NCBI GenBank assembly: GCA_021823425.1
Contig: JAKANX010000051.1
Span: 1 to 7,012, forward strand
DNA length: 7,012 nucleotides
Source: Microcaldota archaeon
GTDB lineage: Archaea > Micrarchaeota > Micrarchaeia > Anstonellales > Bilamarchaeaceae
Direction: 5' to 3'
Position 1 is the stretch's first letter. Each line of letters opens with the position of its first letter. The notes under the pieces are model-generated. The model had not been told where the DNA came from. It saw nothing but the letters and a program-made list of their open reading frames with translations, and did not search any database. The translations under genes and the position numbers were made by a program. Below, piece by piece: positions 1 to 5,030 of this stretch.

Positions 1-421
1 CGGAGGAGGGGCGCGTGTAGGGCGTGTTGCCAATCATCTCGCCGCACAGCATCACGTTCGAGCGGAAAATAGCCCTTGGCACGAGCTCGCGCAGTTTCTC
101 GGTGGAGAACGCGTCCACTATCCCTCCGCGGGAAAGCGCGTAAATCTCGCCGCCGAGGAATACGCATCGGAGGTTGTAGCCGTCAATCTTCTCCTCCGCG
201 TAGACGCTCCCGGAGCTTATGTTCCTCTCCAGCCCTTTTTCCAGAGTGAAAATCCTCATTATGTGCGGGAAGCCGGGGAAGAACGAGCCTTTGGCGAGCA
301 CGCTGCCGCGCTCCGCGCCCTTGTGCGGGTAGCGCAGCCGGACGTAGTCCAGATTCTGGAATTTGCGCCTCTCCGCGCGCCCGGCCGCGAGCGCCTTGCC
401 GATTTCGTCGGTGCCAAGCAT
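1..421 (-). CDS. ATP-dependent RNA ligase, archaeal Rnl3 type, 5' part only
   Basis: The first 140 residues are present and the gene continues beyond the left edge. Residues 77-83 read EKIDGYN, the KxDG nucleotidyltransferase motif of ATP-dependent ligases; K78 is the expected lysine that takes AMP. Further supporting stretches are FPGFPHI (48-54), ALSRGG (95-100) and LCGEMIGNTPY (125-135), a combination I associate with archaeal homodimeric RNA ligases such as Pab1020 and MTH1221. These join or circularise 5'-phosphate/3'-OH RNA ends in vitro; their cellular substrates are poorly defined. I chose ATG 421 because a palindromic TATA box is centred 25.5 bases upstream and no Shine-Dalgarno site is visible, which fits a leaderless mRNA. 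An in-frame ATG at 463 would add 14 residues and put the lysine at 92, close to what I recall for Pab1020, so that start stays possible. The gene is divergent from the membrane protein at 475. A DNA ligase is less likely given the short N-terminus before the lysine motif. Confidence 0.85.
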   Translation of the reverse strand, partial: MLGTDEIGKALAAGRAERRKFQNLDYVRLRYPHKGAERGSVLAKGSFFPGFPHIMRIFTLEKGLERNISSGSVYAEEKIDGYNLRCVFLGGEIYALSRGGIVDAFSTEKLRELVPRAIFRSNVMLCGEMIGNTPYTRPSS

Positions 422-440
422 GGGCGGAAGTCGTTGGCAA

Positions 441-452
441 CGTTTTAAAACG
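441..452. promoter_or_regulatory. Palindromic TATA element shared by two divergent genes
   Basis: CGTTTTAAAACG is a perfect 12-bp palindrome centred at 446.5. It lies 25.5 bases from the minus-strand ATG at 421 and 28.5 bases from the plus-strand ATG at 475, both close to the archaeal TATA-to-start distance. Neither start has a Shine-Dalgarno site, so both transcripts are probably leaderless or nearly so. GGCAA (436-440) and its complement TTGCC (455-459) flank the core and could act as BRE-like or regulator half-sites. The promoter role is inferred from position. Confidence 0.65.
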
Positions 453-474
453 GATTGCCTCATAAATTAACACC

Positions 475-1275
475 ATGAAAAACGAGAGCCGCGAGCACCC
501 CAACGTAATGCGAAAGGTATTTTTGGCAGTCGCGCTCATAACCGTTTTCTCGCTCAGCGGGTTCGCGCTCCAGCTCATCTATTCCAACAACGTCAACGTG
601 GACATGGAGGCGCGCTACGGGCTTTACCAGAACGGGGTGTACAAGGACACCGACGGCGTCCTAGTTCCCTCTCCGTTCGCGGTCAGGAGGATAACGCTCA
701 CAATAGTGAACGCGGAAAACTCCACCAGGGACATAACCGCCACCCTGAACTTTCAGGGCAACGCGAGCCTCCTTGAGCCTGCGCCCATATCGCGCAACGA
801 GGGCGCGGCGACATGGAGCGTGCGCCTGGGCCCGTTCGAGGAGGCGCAGATAAACGTGACCGGGACGCAGGACCTGGAGGCGGGCGCGCCCTACGTGCTT
901 GCGAACGGCGCGACCGTTACCCCGAAAAGCACGAACAAGACGCTTGCCGTGAACAATTTGTCCAACCGAACTTCAAGCGGGATTCCGACCACGTTCGGGT
1001 ACGTTAGGGAACAGGGGGTCTCGGACCTCCTAACGCCCGTATTCGCGGAGCAGAGGAGGCTGGACATAGTCGCCAAGTCCGTAATAGTGATTTTCGCCGG
1101 GCTCGTGGTGCTCACGATGGCCAGCGGGTTCGCGTTCGTGTTCGGGAAGGAGGAGCGCCCGCCTTCCGGAAGGAAGGGGGCGAGAATCCACATCGGCGAC
1201 ATCTACCACAACGGGGAAAGCCAGGAGGAATTCTCCAAGTACAAGTACGAGGAAAGCGAATACTGGAAAAGGTAG
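475..1275 (+). CDS. Bitopic membrane protein with probably N-glycosylated ectodomain, unknown function
   Basis: I do not recognise the family of this 266-residue protein. A short basic N-terminus (R13, K14) precedes a hydrophobic segment at about 15-36, which can be a membrane anchor or uncleaved signal. Residues 37-201 look like a beta-rich outer domain of alternating polar and hydrophobic stretches, for example ITLTIVNAE and TATLNFQG. A second membrane segment follows at about 202-224, then a 42-residue tail starting KEER that ends in a Tyr/Glu/Lys-rich stretch (KYKYEESEYWKR). Six N-X-S/T sequons (N82, N96, N127, N154, N161, N164) all fall in the proposed outer domain, as expected if it is exposed to archaeal N-glycosylation. 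Both termini would be cytoplasmic. The start at 475 is supported by the TATA element 28.5 bases upstream; M12 at 508 is the alternative. It converges on the thioredoxin gene with a 21-base gap. Its role could be in surface structure or adhesion, but nothing in the sequence settles this. Confidence 0.85.
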   Translation: MKNESREHPNVMRKVFLAVALITVFSLSGFALQLIYSNNVNVDMEARYGLYQNGVYKDTDGVLVPSPFAVRRITLTIVNAENSTRDITATLNFQGNASLLEPAPISRNEGAATWSVRLGPFEEAQINVTGTQDLEAGAPYVLANGATVTPKSTNKTLAVNNLSNRTSSGIPTTFGYVREQGVSDLLTPVFAEQRRLDIVAKSVIVIFAGLVVLTMASGFAFVFGKEERPPSGRKGARIHIGDIYHNGESQEEFSKYKYEESEYWKR

Positions 1276-1296
1276 CCTTTAGATTATATTAGAAAT
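1276..1296. terminator. AT-rich gap between convergent genes, possible weak terminator
   Basis: This 21-base gap separates the stop codons of the membrane protein (plus) and thioredoxin (minus) genes. It is AT-rich, but has no long T-run on either strand and no stable hairpin. Transcripts from both sides must end here or read into the opposite gene. The terminator call rests on location and composition only. Confidence 0.25.
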
Positions 1297-1611
1297 TCAG
1301 AGGCGCTCCTGCACCCATTTCTGGAAGTCCGCTTCTCCCATAGCCCCCACGAAGTTGCCGGCGGGCTTGCCCGCCTTGAAGAATATCGTGGTGGGGATGC
1401 TCATGACCTCGTATTCCTTTGCTATGTCAATCGCGTTGTCCACGTTGAGCTTGACGAACTTGGCCTTGCCCTCCATCGTCTTCGCGACCTTCTCGAACTG
1501 GGGCGCGTAAATCTTGCACGGCGGGCACCAGTCCGCGTAGAAATCCACCGCGACCGGAATCGGGCTATCCAACACTTCCTTCTTGAAATTTGAGGAATCG
1601 ACCACCTGCAT
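1297..1611 (-). CDS. trxA: Thioredoxin with a CPPC active site
   Basis: The 104-residue product is a complete single-domain thioredoxin, usual length for the family. It carries the active site WCPPCK (28-33), the buried acid D23 in VDFYADWC, and the cis-proline in SIPT (P73) that packs against the disulfide. The canonical motif is CGPC; here Gly is replaced by Pro, which in this fold is expected to shift the redox potential and the pKa of C29. The protein has no signal peptide, so it should act in the cytoplasm, reducing protein disulfides with electrons from a thioredoxin reductase that is not in this window. The ATG at 1611 follows GGTGGT (1615-1620), a Shine-Dalgarno-like site inside one arm of an 8-bp inverted repeat. 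The gene is 42 bases downstream of the HEAT-like gene and has its own TATA-like box, so it is probably transcribed separately. Assignment to the thioredoxin fold is secure; redox partner and direction are not shown. Confidence 0.95.
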   Translation of the reverse strand: MQVVDSSNFKKEVLDSPIPVAVDFYADWCPPCKIYAPQFEKVAKTMEGKAKFVKLNVDNAIDIAKEYEVMSIPTTIFFKAGKPAGNFVGAMGEADFQKWVQERL

Positions 1612-1614
1612 AAG

Positions 1615-1645
1615 ACCACCGGATTTTTTATTGCAGCCCGGTGGT
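1615..1645 (-). promoter_or_regulatory. 8-bp inverted repeat over thioredoxin promoter and ribosome-binding site
   Basis: ACCACCGG (1615-1622) and CCGGTGGT (1638-1645) are perfect inverted copies separated by 15 bases. The arm nearer the gene contains the Shine-Dalgarno-like GGTGGT just 3 bases from the ATG, and the far arm abuts the TATA-like box. As DNA it could be an operator around the predicted transcription start near 1622. As RNA, only in a read-through transcript, it would form a hairpin hiding the ribosome-binding site. Confidence 0.55.
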
Positions 1646-1651
1646 TTATAT
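1644..1651 (-). promoter_or_regulatory. TATA-like box for the thioredoxin gene
   Basis: On the minus strand this reads ATATAAAC, centred 36.5 bases upstream of the thioredoxin ATG. A start of transcription about 26 bases downstream would leave a leader of roughly 10 bases that holds the GGTGGT site. The box begins 2 bases after the stop codon of the preceding gene (1654-1656). Confidence 0.5.
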
Positions 1652-1653
1652 TG

Positions 1654-2289
1654 CTATTCCTCGGTTTCGGATTCCGCCTCGTTGCGCGCCGCGTCAAGGG
1701 TCGCGTCCGTGCTTGCCCAGCGGGATATCGCTGACTTGGAACTTGCGTCCATGCCGCGGAACTGGCGGGTCCGGAGGAGCGCGAGCGGCGCCTCCTTGCT
1801 GTCCTCTATTTTGCCGCGGAAGCCGGACATTGATATGCGCCCATTGGCTATGGCTGCGTCCAGTATCTTGCGGGAAATGTCGCGTATCTCGCGCGAGGCG
1901 CCCGGAGCCGTTCCATCGTTGAAGCCCGCGGATTCCAAGAGTATCGCTATGGATTCCATGGTCAGCGTCCTTTCAAGTATTTCCGCCGCCTTTTCCCTCA
2001 CCATCGGGCTGGGGTCCCGGAAAGCGCCGCGGAAAACCGCATAATCGTTCGCGTCCGCGCCCCTTTTCTCCGCAAAGCATATCGCGCCGAGGCGCTCCAC
2101 TGCGTCCGCGCGGAAACCCGGGCGGTCGGAATTCCTGTAAATCCAGTCCAGCTGGGACTTTTTCGTCTCGGACATTATCCTTTCGGCCGCGGACTCGAAA
2201 ATTTCCCTGGAATACGGGACGCGGGGCATGATGCCTTCCGGCCCCCTCTCCACCCTCTTTGTCAGAACGCGCTTTTCGCAGTAAGCCAT
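1654..2289 (-). CDS. Helical HEAT-like repeat protein, unknown function
   Basis: The 211-residue protein is soluble, with no signal peptide or membrane segment. Its middle looks like helical-pair repeats of the HEAT/ARM kind: residues 46-75 (LDWIYRNSDRPGFRADAVER and on) and 82-110, where the turn RDPSPMVREKAAEIL has the D-P-x-V-R pattern typical of HEAT repeats. Residues 111-175 are probably further, degenerate helices. The C-terminal 25 residues are rich in Ser, Ala and Glu and probably disordered. HEAT repeats usually serve as protein-binding scaffolds; the partner here is unknown. The ATG at 2289 is chosen because AGGTGA lies 6 bases upstream. The start M21 has no such site in view. It is the second HEAT-like gene in the window, the other being at 4467-4976, and lies between a methyltransferase and a thioredoxin gene. 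Being a real gene is well supported; the fold assignment is moderate. Confidence 0.75.
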   Translation of the reverse strand: MAYCEKRVLTKRVERGPEGIMPRVPYSREIFESAAERIMSETKKSQLDWIYRNSDRPGFRADAVERLGAICFAEKRGADANDYAVFRGAFRDPSPMVREKAAEILERTLTMESIAILLESAGFNDGTAPGASREIRDISRKILDAAIANGRISMSGFRGKIEDSKEAPLALLRTRQFRGMDASSKSAISRWASTDATLDAARNEAESETEE

Positions 2290-2295
2290 GATGAT

Positions 2296-2301
2296 TCACC
2301 T
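2296..2301 (-). promoter_or_regulatory. Shine-Dalgarno site setting the start at 2289
   Basis: The minus strand reads AGGTGA, 6 bases before the ATG and matching the archaeal 16S rRNA 3' end complement (GGAGGTGAT). It supports the longest start rather than the internal Met at residue 21. Confidence 0.7.
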
Positions 2302-2322
2302 GTTTCTTTAATGGTAAAATTA

Positions 2323-2332
2323 GTTTAAATAT
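2323..2332 (-). promoter_or_regulatory. TATA box overlapping the methyltransferase stop codon
   Basis: The minus strand reads ATATTTAAAC, centred about 38 bases upstream of the HEAT-like ATG at 2289. It is preceded by the A-rich GAAA expected of a BRE. Its TAA at 2325-2327 is also the stop codon of the upstream methyltransferase gene. It predicts a leader of about 10 bases carrying the AGGTGA site. Confidence 0.55.
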
Positions 2333-3155
2333 GTTTCTTTTCCCCGCCCTCCTTCTCTGCGAACACGCCCTGCAGCCGCAGGTTGTATTTGGCGCCCTTC
2401 CATCCAGCCTGCGCGAGCCTCGCAATCACGCCGCGCTCTATGTGCTTGCCCCCGGCCTTTCCCAGGCTCCCCACGTAGTGGAAGAGCCTGCACCCCGGCT
2501 TGGCTATGCGGAAAAGCTCTGCGTAGAATTCCCCGGAGTAAAGCTCGCCTGCGAGGCTGAACCTCGGCGGATCGTGGATTATGCGCTCGAAGGTCGCGTC
2601 CCTCATCTTCCTCACGGCGAAGTAGGAGTCGCCCTCCTGCACGCTAATCCCCTTGTCCTCGAAAAGCTCCCTGCTCCACGGGTTAGACTTGGCCAGCTCG
2701 AGCACGTTGGGGTCCTTTTCAAGGGTGAGGACCGCGGCGCCCTTCGCGGCCGCGGCTATAGCCGTGTACCCGAGGCCCATGCACGTGTCCAGCACGAACT
2801 CGCCCTTCTGCACCCCCAATTTGTGCGCGACCACCTGCGGGTATTCCAAGGGGTCCTTGAAGTCCTTGATGAGCTGCATCCTGAGCCCGTCTATTTCCAA
2901 AACCGGAATGGAGTTGAAAATGCGCAGCCGGTAATAGTGCTCGCCTGCTATAGCGAGCTTGAAAAGCAGCCTGCCGTCCCACATGTAAACGAAGTCGCCC
3001 TTCACTTTTTCAAGCGGGATTTTGAGCAACGTTTTCCGCTTGACTTTCTTCCAGTCCCTTCCGAGGTCAAGGCTCACGTCCACCTCTTCCTGCTCGCTGA
3101 GCAGTATCCTTTGGGCGATTTCCTCGGTGAGCAGGGCGGCCCGCGTGCTTTCCAT
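2325..3155 (-). CDS. Predicted archaeal SAM-dependent methyltransferase, COG2521-like
   Basis: The 276-residue protein has an N-terminal domain (about 1-105) followed by a Rossmann-type methyltransferase domain. In the latter, VLDTCMGLGYTA (121-132) is the glycine-rich SAM-binding motif I, TLEKD (144-148) supplies the acidic residue (E146) for the SAM ribose, GDS (175-177) fits the next conserved acid, and IIHDPPRFS (192-200) is the catalytic DPPR-type motif IV. The combination DTCMGLGYTA plus HDPPRFSLAGELYS matches what I remember of the uncharacterised archaeal group COG2521. A D/N-PP-(Y/F/R) motif is common in enzymes methylating exocyclic or ring nitrogens of nucleic acids, so an RNA substrate is plausible but unproven. 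It starts 10 bases after the serS stop with GCTGAT 3 bases before the ATG, a one-mismatch Shine-Dalgarno site, and no visible TATA. It is therefore probably co-transcribed with serS. Its stop codon lies inside the next gene's TATA box. Confidence 0.85.
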   Translation of the reverse strand: MESTRAALLTEEIAQRILLSEQEEVDVSLDLGRDWKKVKRKTLLKIPLEKVKGDFVYMWDGRLLFKLAIAGEHYYRLRIFNSIPVLEIDGLRMQLIKDFKDPLEYPQVVAHKLGVQKGEFVLDTCMGLGYTAIAAAAKGAAVLTLEKDPNVLELAKSNPWSRELFEDKGISVQEGDSYFAVRKMRDATFERIIHDPPRFSLAGELYSGEFYAELFRIAKPGCRLFHYVGSLGKAGGKHIERGVIARLAQAGWKGAKYNLRLQGVFAEKEGGEKKHI

Positions 3156-3165
3156 CGTATCAGCG

Positions 3166-4434
3166 CTACTTGGGGAAGTCTATGCGGTCCGCGCCCATAT
3201 AGTCCTGTAGCGCCTTGGGGATTGCGATTCCCTCCGCGTCCTGGTAATTCTCCAGTATCGCAATCAGCGTCCTTCCCACTGCGAGGCCGCTTCCGTTGAG
3301 CGTGTGGACGAGCTTGAGCTCGCCGTCCCTGTCCCTGTATTTTATGTTCGCGCGCCTCGCCTGGAAGTCCGTGCAGTTGCTGCAGGACGAGATTTCCCTG
3401 TACCTGTCCTGGCTAGGAATCCACACTTCTATGTCGTAAGTCTTGGCGCTCGCGAATCCCATGTCGCCCGTGCACAATGAAATGACGCGGTGCGGCAGTT
3501 CCAGGAGCTCAAGTATGTACGAGGCGTCCTTGACCATCCCTTCCAGTTCGCCGAAGCTCTTTTCCTGCGGCGAGAACTTTACGAGCTCAACCTTGTCGAA
3601 CTGGTGCTGGCGTATCATCCCCTTTATGTCCTTCCCGTAGGCGCCTGCCTCGCGCCGAAAGCACGAGCTTAGCGCCGTGTATTTCTTGGGGAGGTCCTTG
3701 AGCTCCAGAATCTCGTTCGCGTGCAGGTTCGTTAGGGGGACTTCGGCAGTTGGGATGAGCCACATGTCGTCTTCGGTCTTGTACAGGTCCTCGGCGAATT
3801 TCGGAAGCTGCCCAGTGCCCTGCATTATCTCCCTCTTGACCATTTCAGGCACCCAAACCTCGCGGTAGCCGCGGCCGGTGTGCACGTTAAGCATGAAGTT
3901 CGCGATTGCGCGCTCTAGCCTCGCGACCTGCCCGTACAGGACGGTGAAGCGGTGGCCGCCCAGTTTTGAGCCGCGCTCGAAATCAATGAGGCCGAGCTTC
4001 TCGCCCAATGCGTCGTGCGCGAGCGCGTCCTTCGAGCTTTTTTTCGGTACGCCCCACTTGCGCACTTCCGGGTTCTGCGTCTCGTCCTTTCCCACGGGAA
4101 CGCTCGCGTCCGGGACGTTGGGAACCATGAGCATCATGTCTTTTATGTCCTTTTCGAATTTCTCCACTTCCTCCGTAAGAATTTTGGCGCGTGCGCTTAT
4201 CTCGCCGCTCCTCTTCACGAATTGCGAGGCGTCGGCCCCCTTCTTCTTGGCCTCGGAAATCGCGAGCCCGAGCTTGTTCCTCTCGGCCCTGAGTTCCTCC
4301 TCCTCCTTCTTGTCCTCCCTCCAGACCTTGTCTAGCTCCAGCAATCTGTCTATCACGCCGGTGTCCTGGTTCCTGTTCCCCAGCGCCGCCTTCACGGCGT
4401 CCGGATTATTGCGTATGAGCTTGATGTCTAGCAT
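3166..4434 (-). CDS. serS: Seryl-tRNA synthetase
   Basis: This class II synthetase charges tRNA-Ser, and misacylates tRNA-Sec where that exists, with serine at the expense of ATP. The 422-residue length is typical of the common, bacterial/eukaryotic-like SerRS rather than the rare methanogen form. Residues 1-105 form the long antiparallel coiled-coil arm that grips the tRNA variable loop, visible as Lys/Glu/Leu heptad-like runs (for example 40-66 and 80-100). The catalytic core has the serine-binding TAE (229-231), motif 2 around CFRREAGAYGKDIKG (258-272) with R260/R261, and motif 3 LNGSGLAVGRTLIAILENYQ (379-398) with R388 for ATP. ISSCSNCTDFQARR (348-361) is the usual conserved stretch before motif 3. 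GGGTG lies 5 bases before the ATG and a TATA box is centred 35 bases upstream, at the end of the HEAT-repeat gene. The methyltransferase gene follows after 10 bases. Confidence 0.98.
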   Translation of the reverse strand: MLDIKLIRNNPDAVKAALGNRNQDTGVIDRLLELDKVWREDKKEEEELRAERNKLGLAISEAKKKGADASQFVKRSGEISARAKILTEEVEKFEKDIKDMMLMVPNVPDASVPVGKDETQNPEVRKWGVPKKSSKDALAHDALGEKLGLIDFERGSKLGGHRFTVLYGQVARLERAIANFMLNVHTGRGYREVWVPEMVKREIMQGTGQLPKFAEDLYKTEDDMWLIPTAEVPLTNLHANEILELKDLPKKYTALSSCFRREAGAYGKDIKGMIRQHQFDKVELVKFSPQEKSFGELEGMVKDASYILELLELPHRVISLCTGDMGFASAKTYDIEVWIPSQDRYREISSCSNCTDFQARRANIKYRDRDGELKLVHTLNGSGLAVGRTLIAILENYQDAEGIAIPKALQDYMGADRIDFPK

Positions 4435-4439
4435 GAAAG

Positions 4440-4444
4440 CACCC
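4440..4444 (-). promoter_or_regulatory. Shine-Dalgarno site of serS
   Basis: The minus strand reads GGGTG with 5 bases to the ATG at 4434. It is a partial match to GGAGGTGAT and would lie in the leader of about 9-10 bases predicted from the TATA position. Confidence 0.5.
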
Positions 4445-4464
4445 GTATTTCGTTGGCTTTGAAA

Positions 4465-4473
4465 ATTTAAATA
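4465..4473 (-). promoter_or_regulatory. TATA box of serS overlapping the upstream stop codon
   Basis: The minus strand reads TATTTAAAT, centred at 4469, 35 bases upstream of the serS ATG. The TAA at 4467-4469 ends the HEAT-repeat gene, so promoter and stop codon share bases. A short leader with GGGTG is predicted. Confidence 0.6.
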
Positions 4474-4976
4474 CCCTCGCGGAGCCTGCTTTTTCCGGAA
4501 AGGCGCTCGCGCGCCGCTGCAATTTTTTCGGAAATGGAGGGGCGGGCCTGGAAAATTCTGGAAAGCGAGGCTGCAGGCGCAGGGGAGAGCGGGCTTCCGG
4601 AATTCGCCCGCCGCACCGCCGCTTCAGCGAATTGCCTAACTCCATCTTCCGGGTCAGCGCTCAGCATCTCCAGAATGTTCCTTGCGCGGATTCCGCCTAT
4701 TTCGGCTATCGCCTTGGCTGCGTTCAGCCGGTCCCCGTCCTTGCCGCAGAGCGAGATTTCCATGAGCTTCCCGAGCGCGGGCTCGCCGATTCGCGAGAGC
4801 CTAAAGAGCGCGGCAACCGAGACGCTGGCGCTAGGGTCGGACATTTTCACCACGAGCCAGCCTACGGCGACCTCGTCGGCTATCTCGCCGTTCCTGCCAA
4901 GGCTGCGCGTCGCCTGCATGCGCACGCCCTCGTCGGAACTCTCAAGCCTGCGCAATAGTCCGGCCAGTTCGTCCAT
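4467..4976 (-). CDS. Small HEAT-repeat (PBS-lyase-like) protein
   Basis: The 169-residue protein is built mainly of about four HEAT repeats: residues 3-30 (LAGLLRRLESSDEGVRMQAT and on), 34-66, 67-97 and 98-125. Each shows the helix-turn-helix pattern with a D-x-x-x-x-V-R or D-P turn and a following A-x-x-L/I helix (DEGVRMQATRSL, DPSASVSVAALFRL, GDRLNAAKAIAEIG, DPEDGVRQFAEAAV). A Ser/Pro/Ala linker (127-140) leads to a basic C-terminal helix (148-167). Such short repeats resemble the phycocyanobilin-lyase-type HEAT repeats found in many archaeal proteins, usually as protein-binding surfaces; no enzymatic residues are evident. The ATG at 4976 has no Shine-Dalgarno site and sits 28.5 bases from a palindromic TATA, so the mRNA is probably leaderless. 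It is divergent from the 109-residue protein at 5031 and upstream of serS. Partner and process are unknown. Confidence 0.85.
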   Translation of the reverse strand: MDELAGLLRRLESSDEGVRMQATRSLGRNGEIADEVAVGWLVVKMSDPSASVSVAALFRLSRIGEPALGKLMEISLCGKDGDRLNAAKAIAEIGGIRARNILEMLSADPEDGVRQFAEAAVRRANSGSPLSPAPAASLSRIFQARPSISEKIAAARERLSGKSRLREGI

Positions 4977-4999
4977 GTTGTAATTCGTGGTAACAAAGT

Positions 5000-5009
5000 T
5001 ATTTAAATA
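5000..5009. promoter_or_regulatory. Palindromic TATA element shared by two divergent genes
   Basis: TATTTAAATA is a perfect 10-bp palindrome centred at 5004.5. It is 28.5 bases from the minus-strand ATG at 4976 and 26.5 from the plus-strand ATG at 5031. Both flanks carry A-rich BRE-like sequence when read outward to in (CAAAGT on the left, TCAAAC on the right strand). No Shine-Dalgarno site precedes either start, which fits leaderless transcripts in both directions. Confidence 0.7.
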
Positions 5010-5030
5010 GTTTGAAGGAAAATTGGGATT

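Noticed and set aside
183..578. Minus-strand open frame crossing the first divergent promoter
   Set aside because: It overlaps the RNA ligase in another frame and part of the membrane-protein gene; the product is an Arg/Ala-rich shadow without family motifs.
1973..2425. Minus-strand open frame across the methyltransferase end and HEAT-like gene start
   Set aside because: Both parent genes in other frames have better start signals and protein-like composition. It would need to ignore the TATA and Shine-Dalgarno arrangement at 2296-2332.
2331..3299. Long plus-strand open frame (322 codons) opposite the methyltransferase and serS end
   Set aside because: It lies antisense to a gene with clear SAM motifs, begins inside that gene's 3' end and the neighbouring promoter, and gives a low-complexity His/Pro/Arg-rich product. 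It is a by-product of G/C-rich third positions.
3878..4462. Plus-strand open frame of 194 codons
   Set aside because: It is antisense to the serS coiled-coil and core region; the Ser/Phe-rich product is the mirror of Lys/Glu-rich codons.
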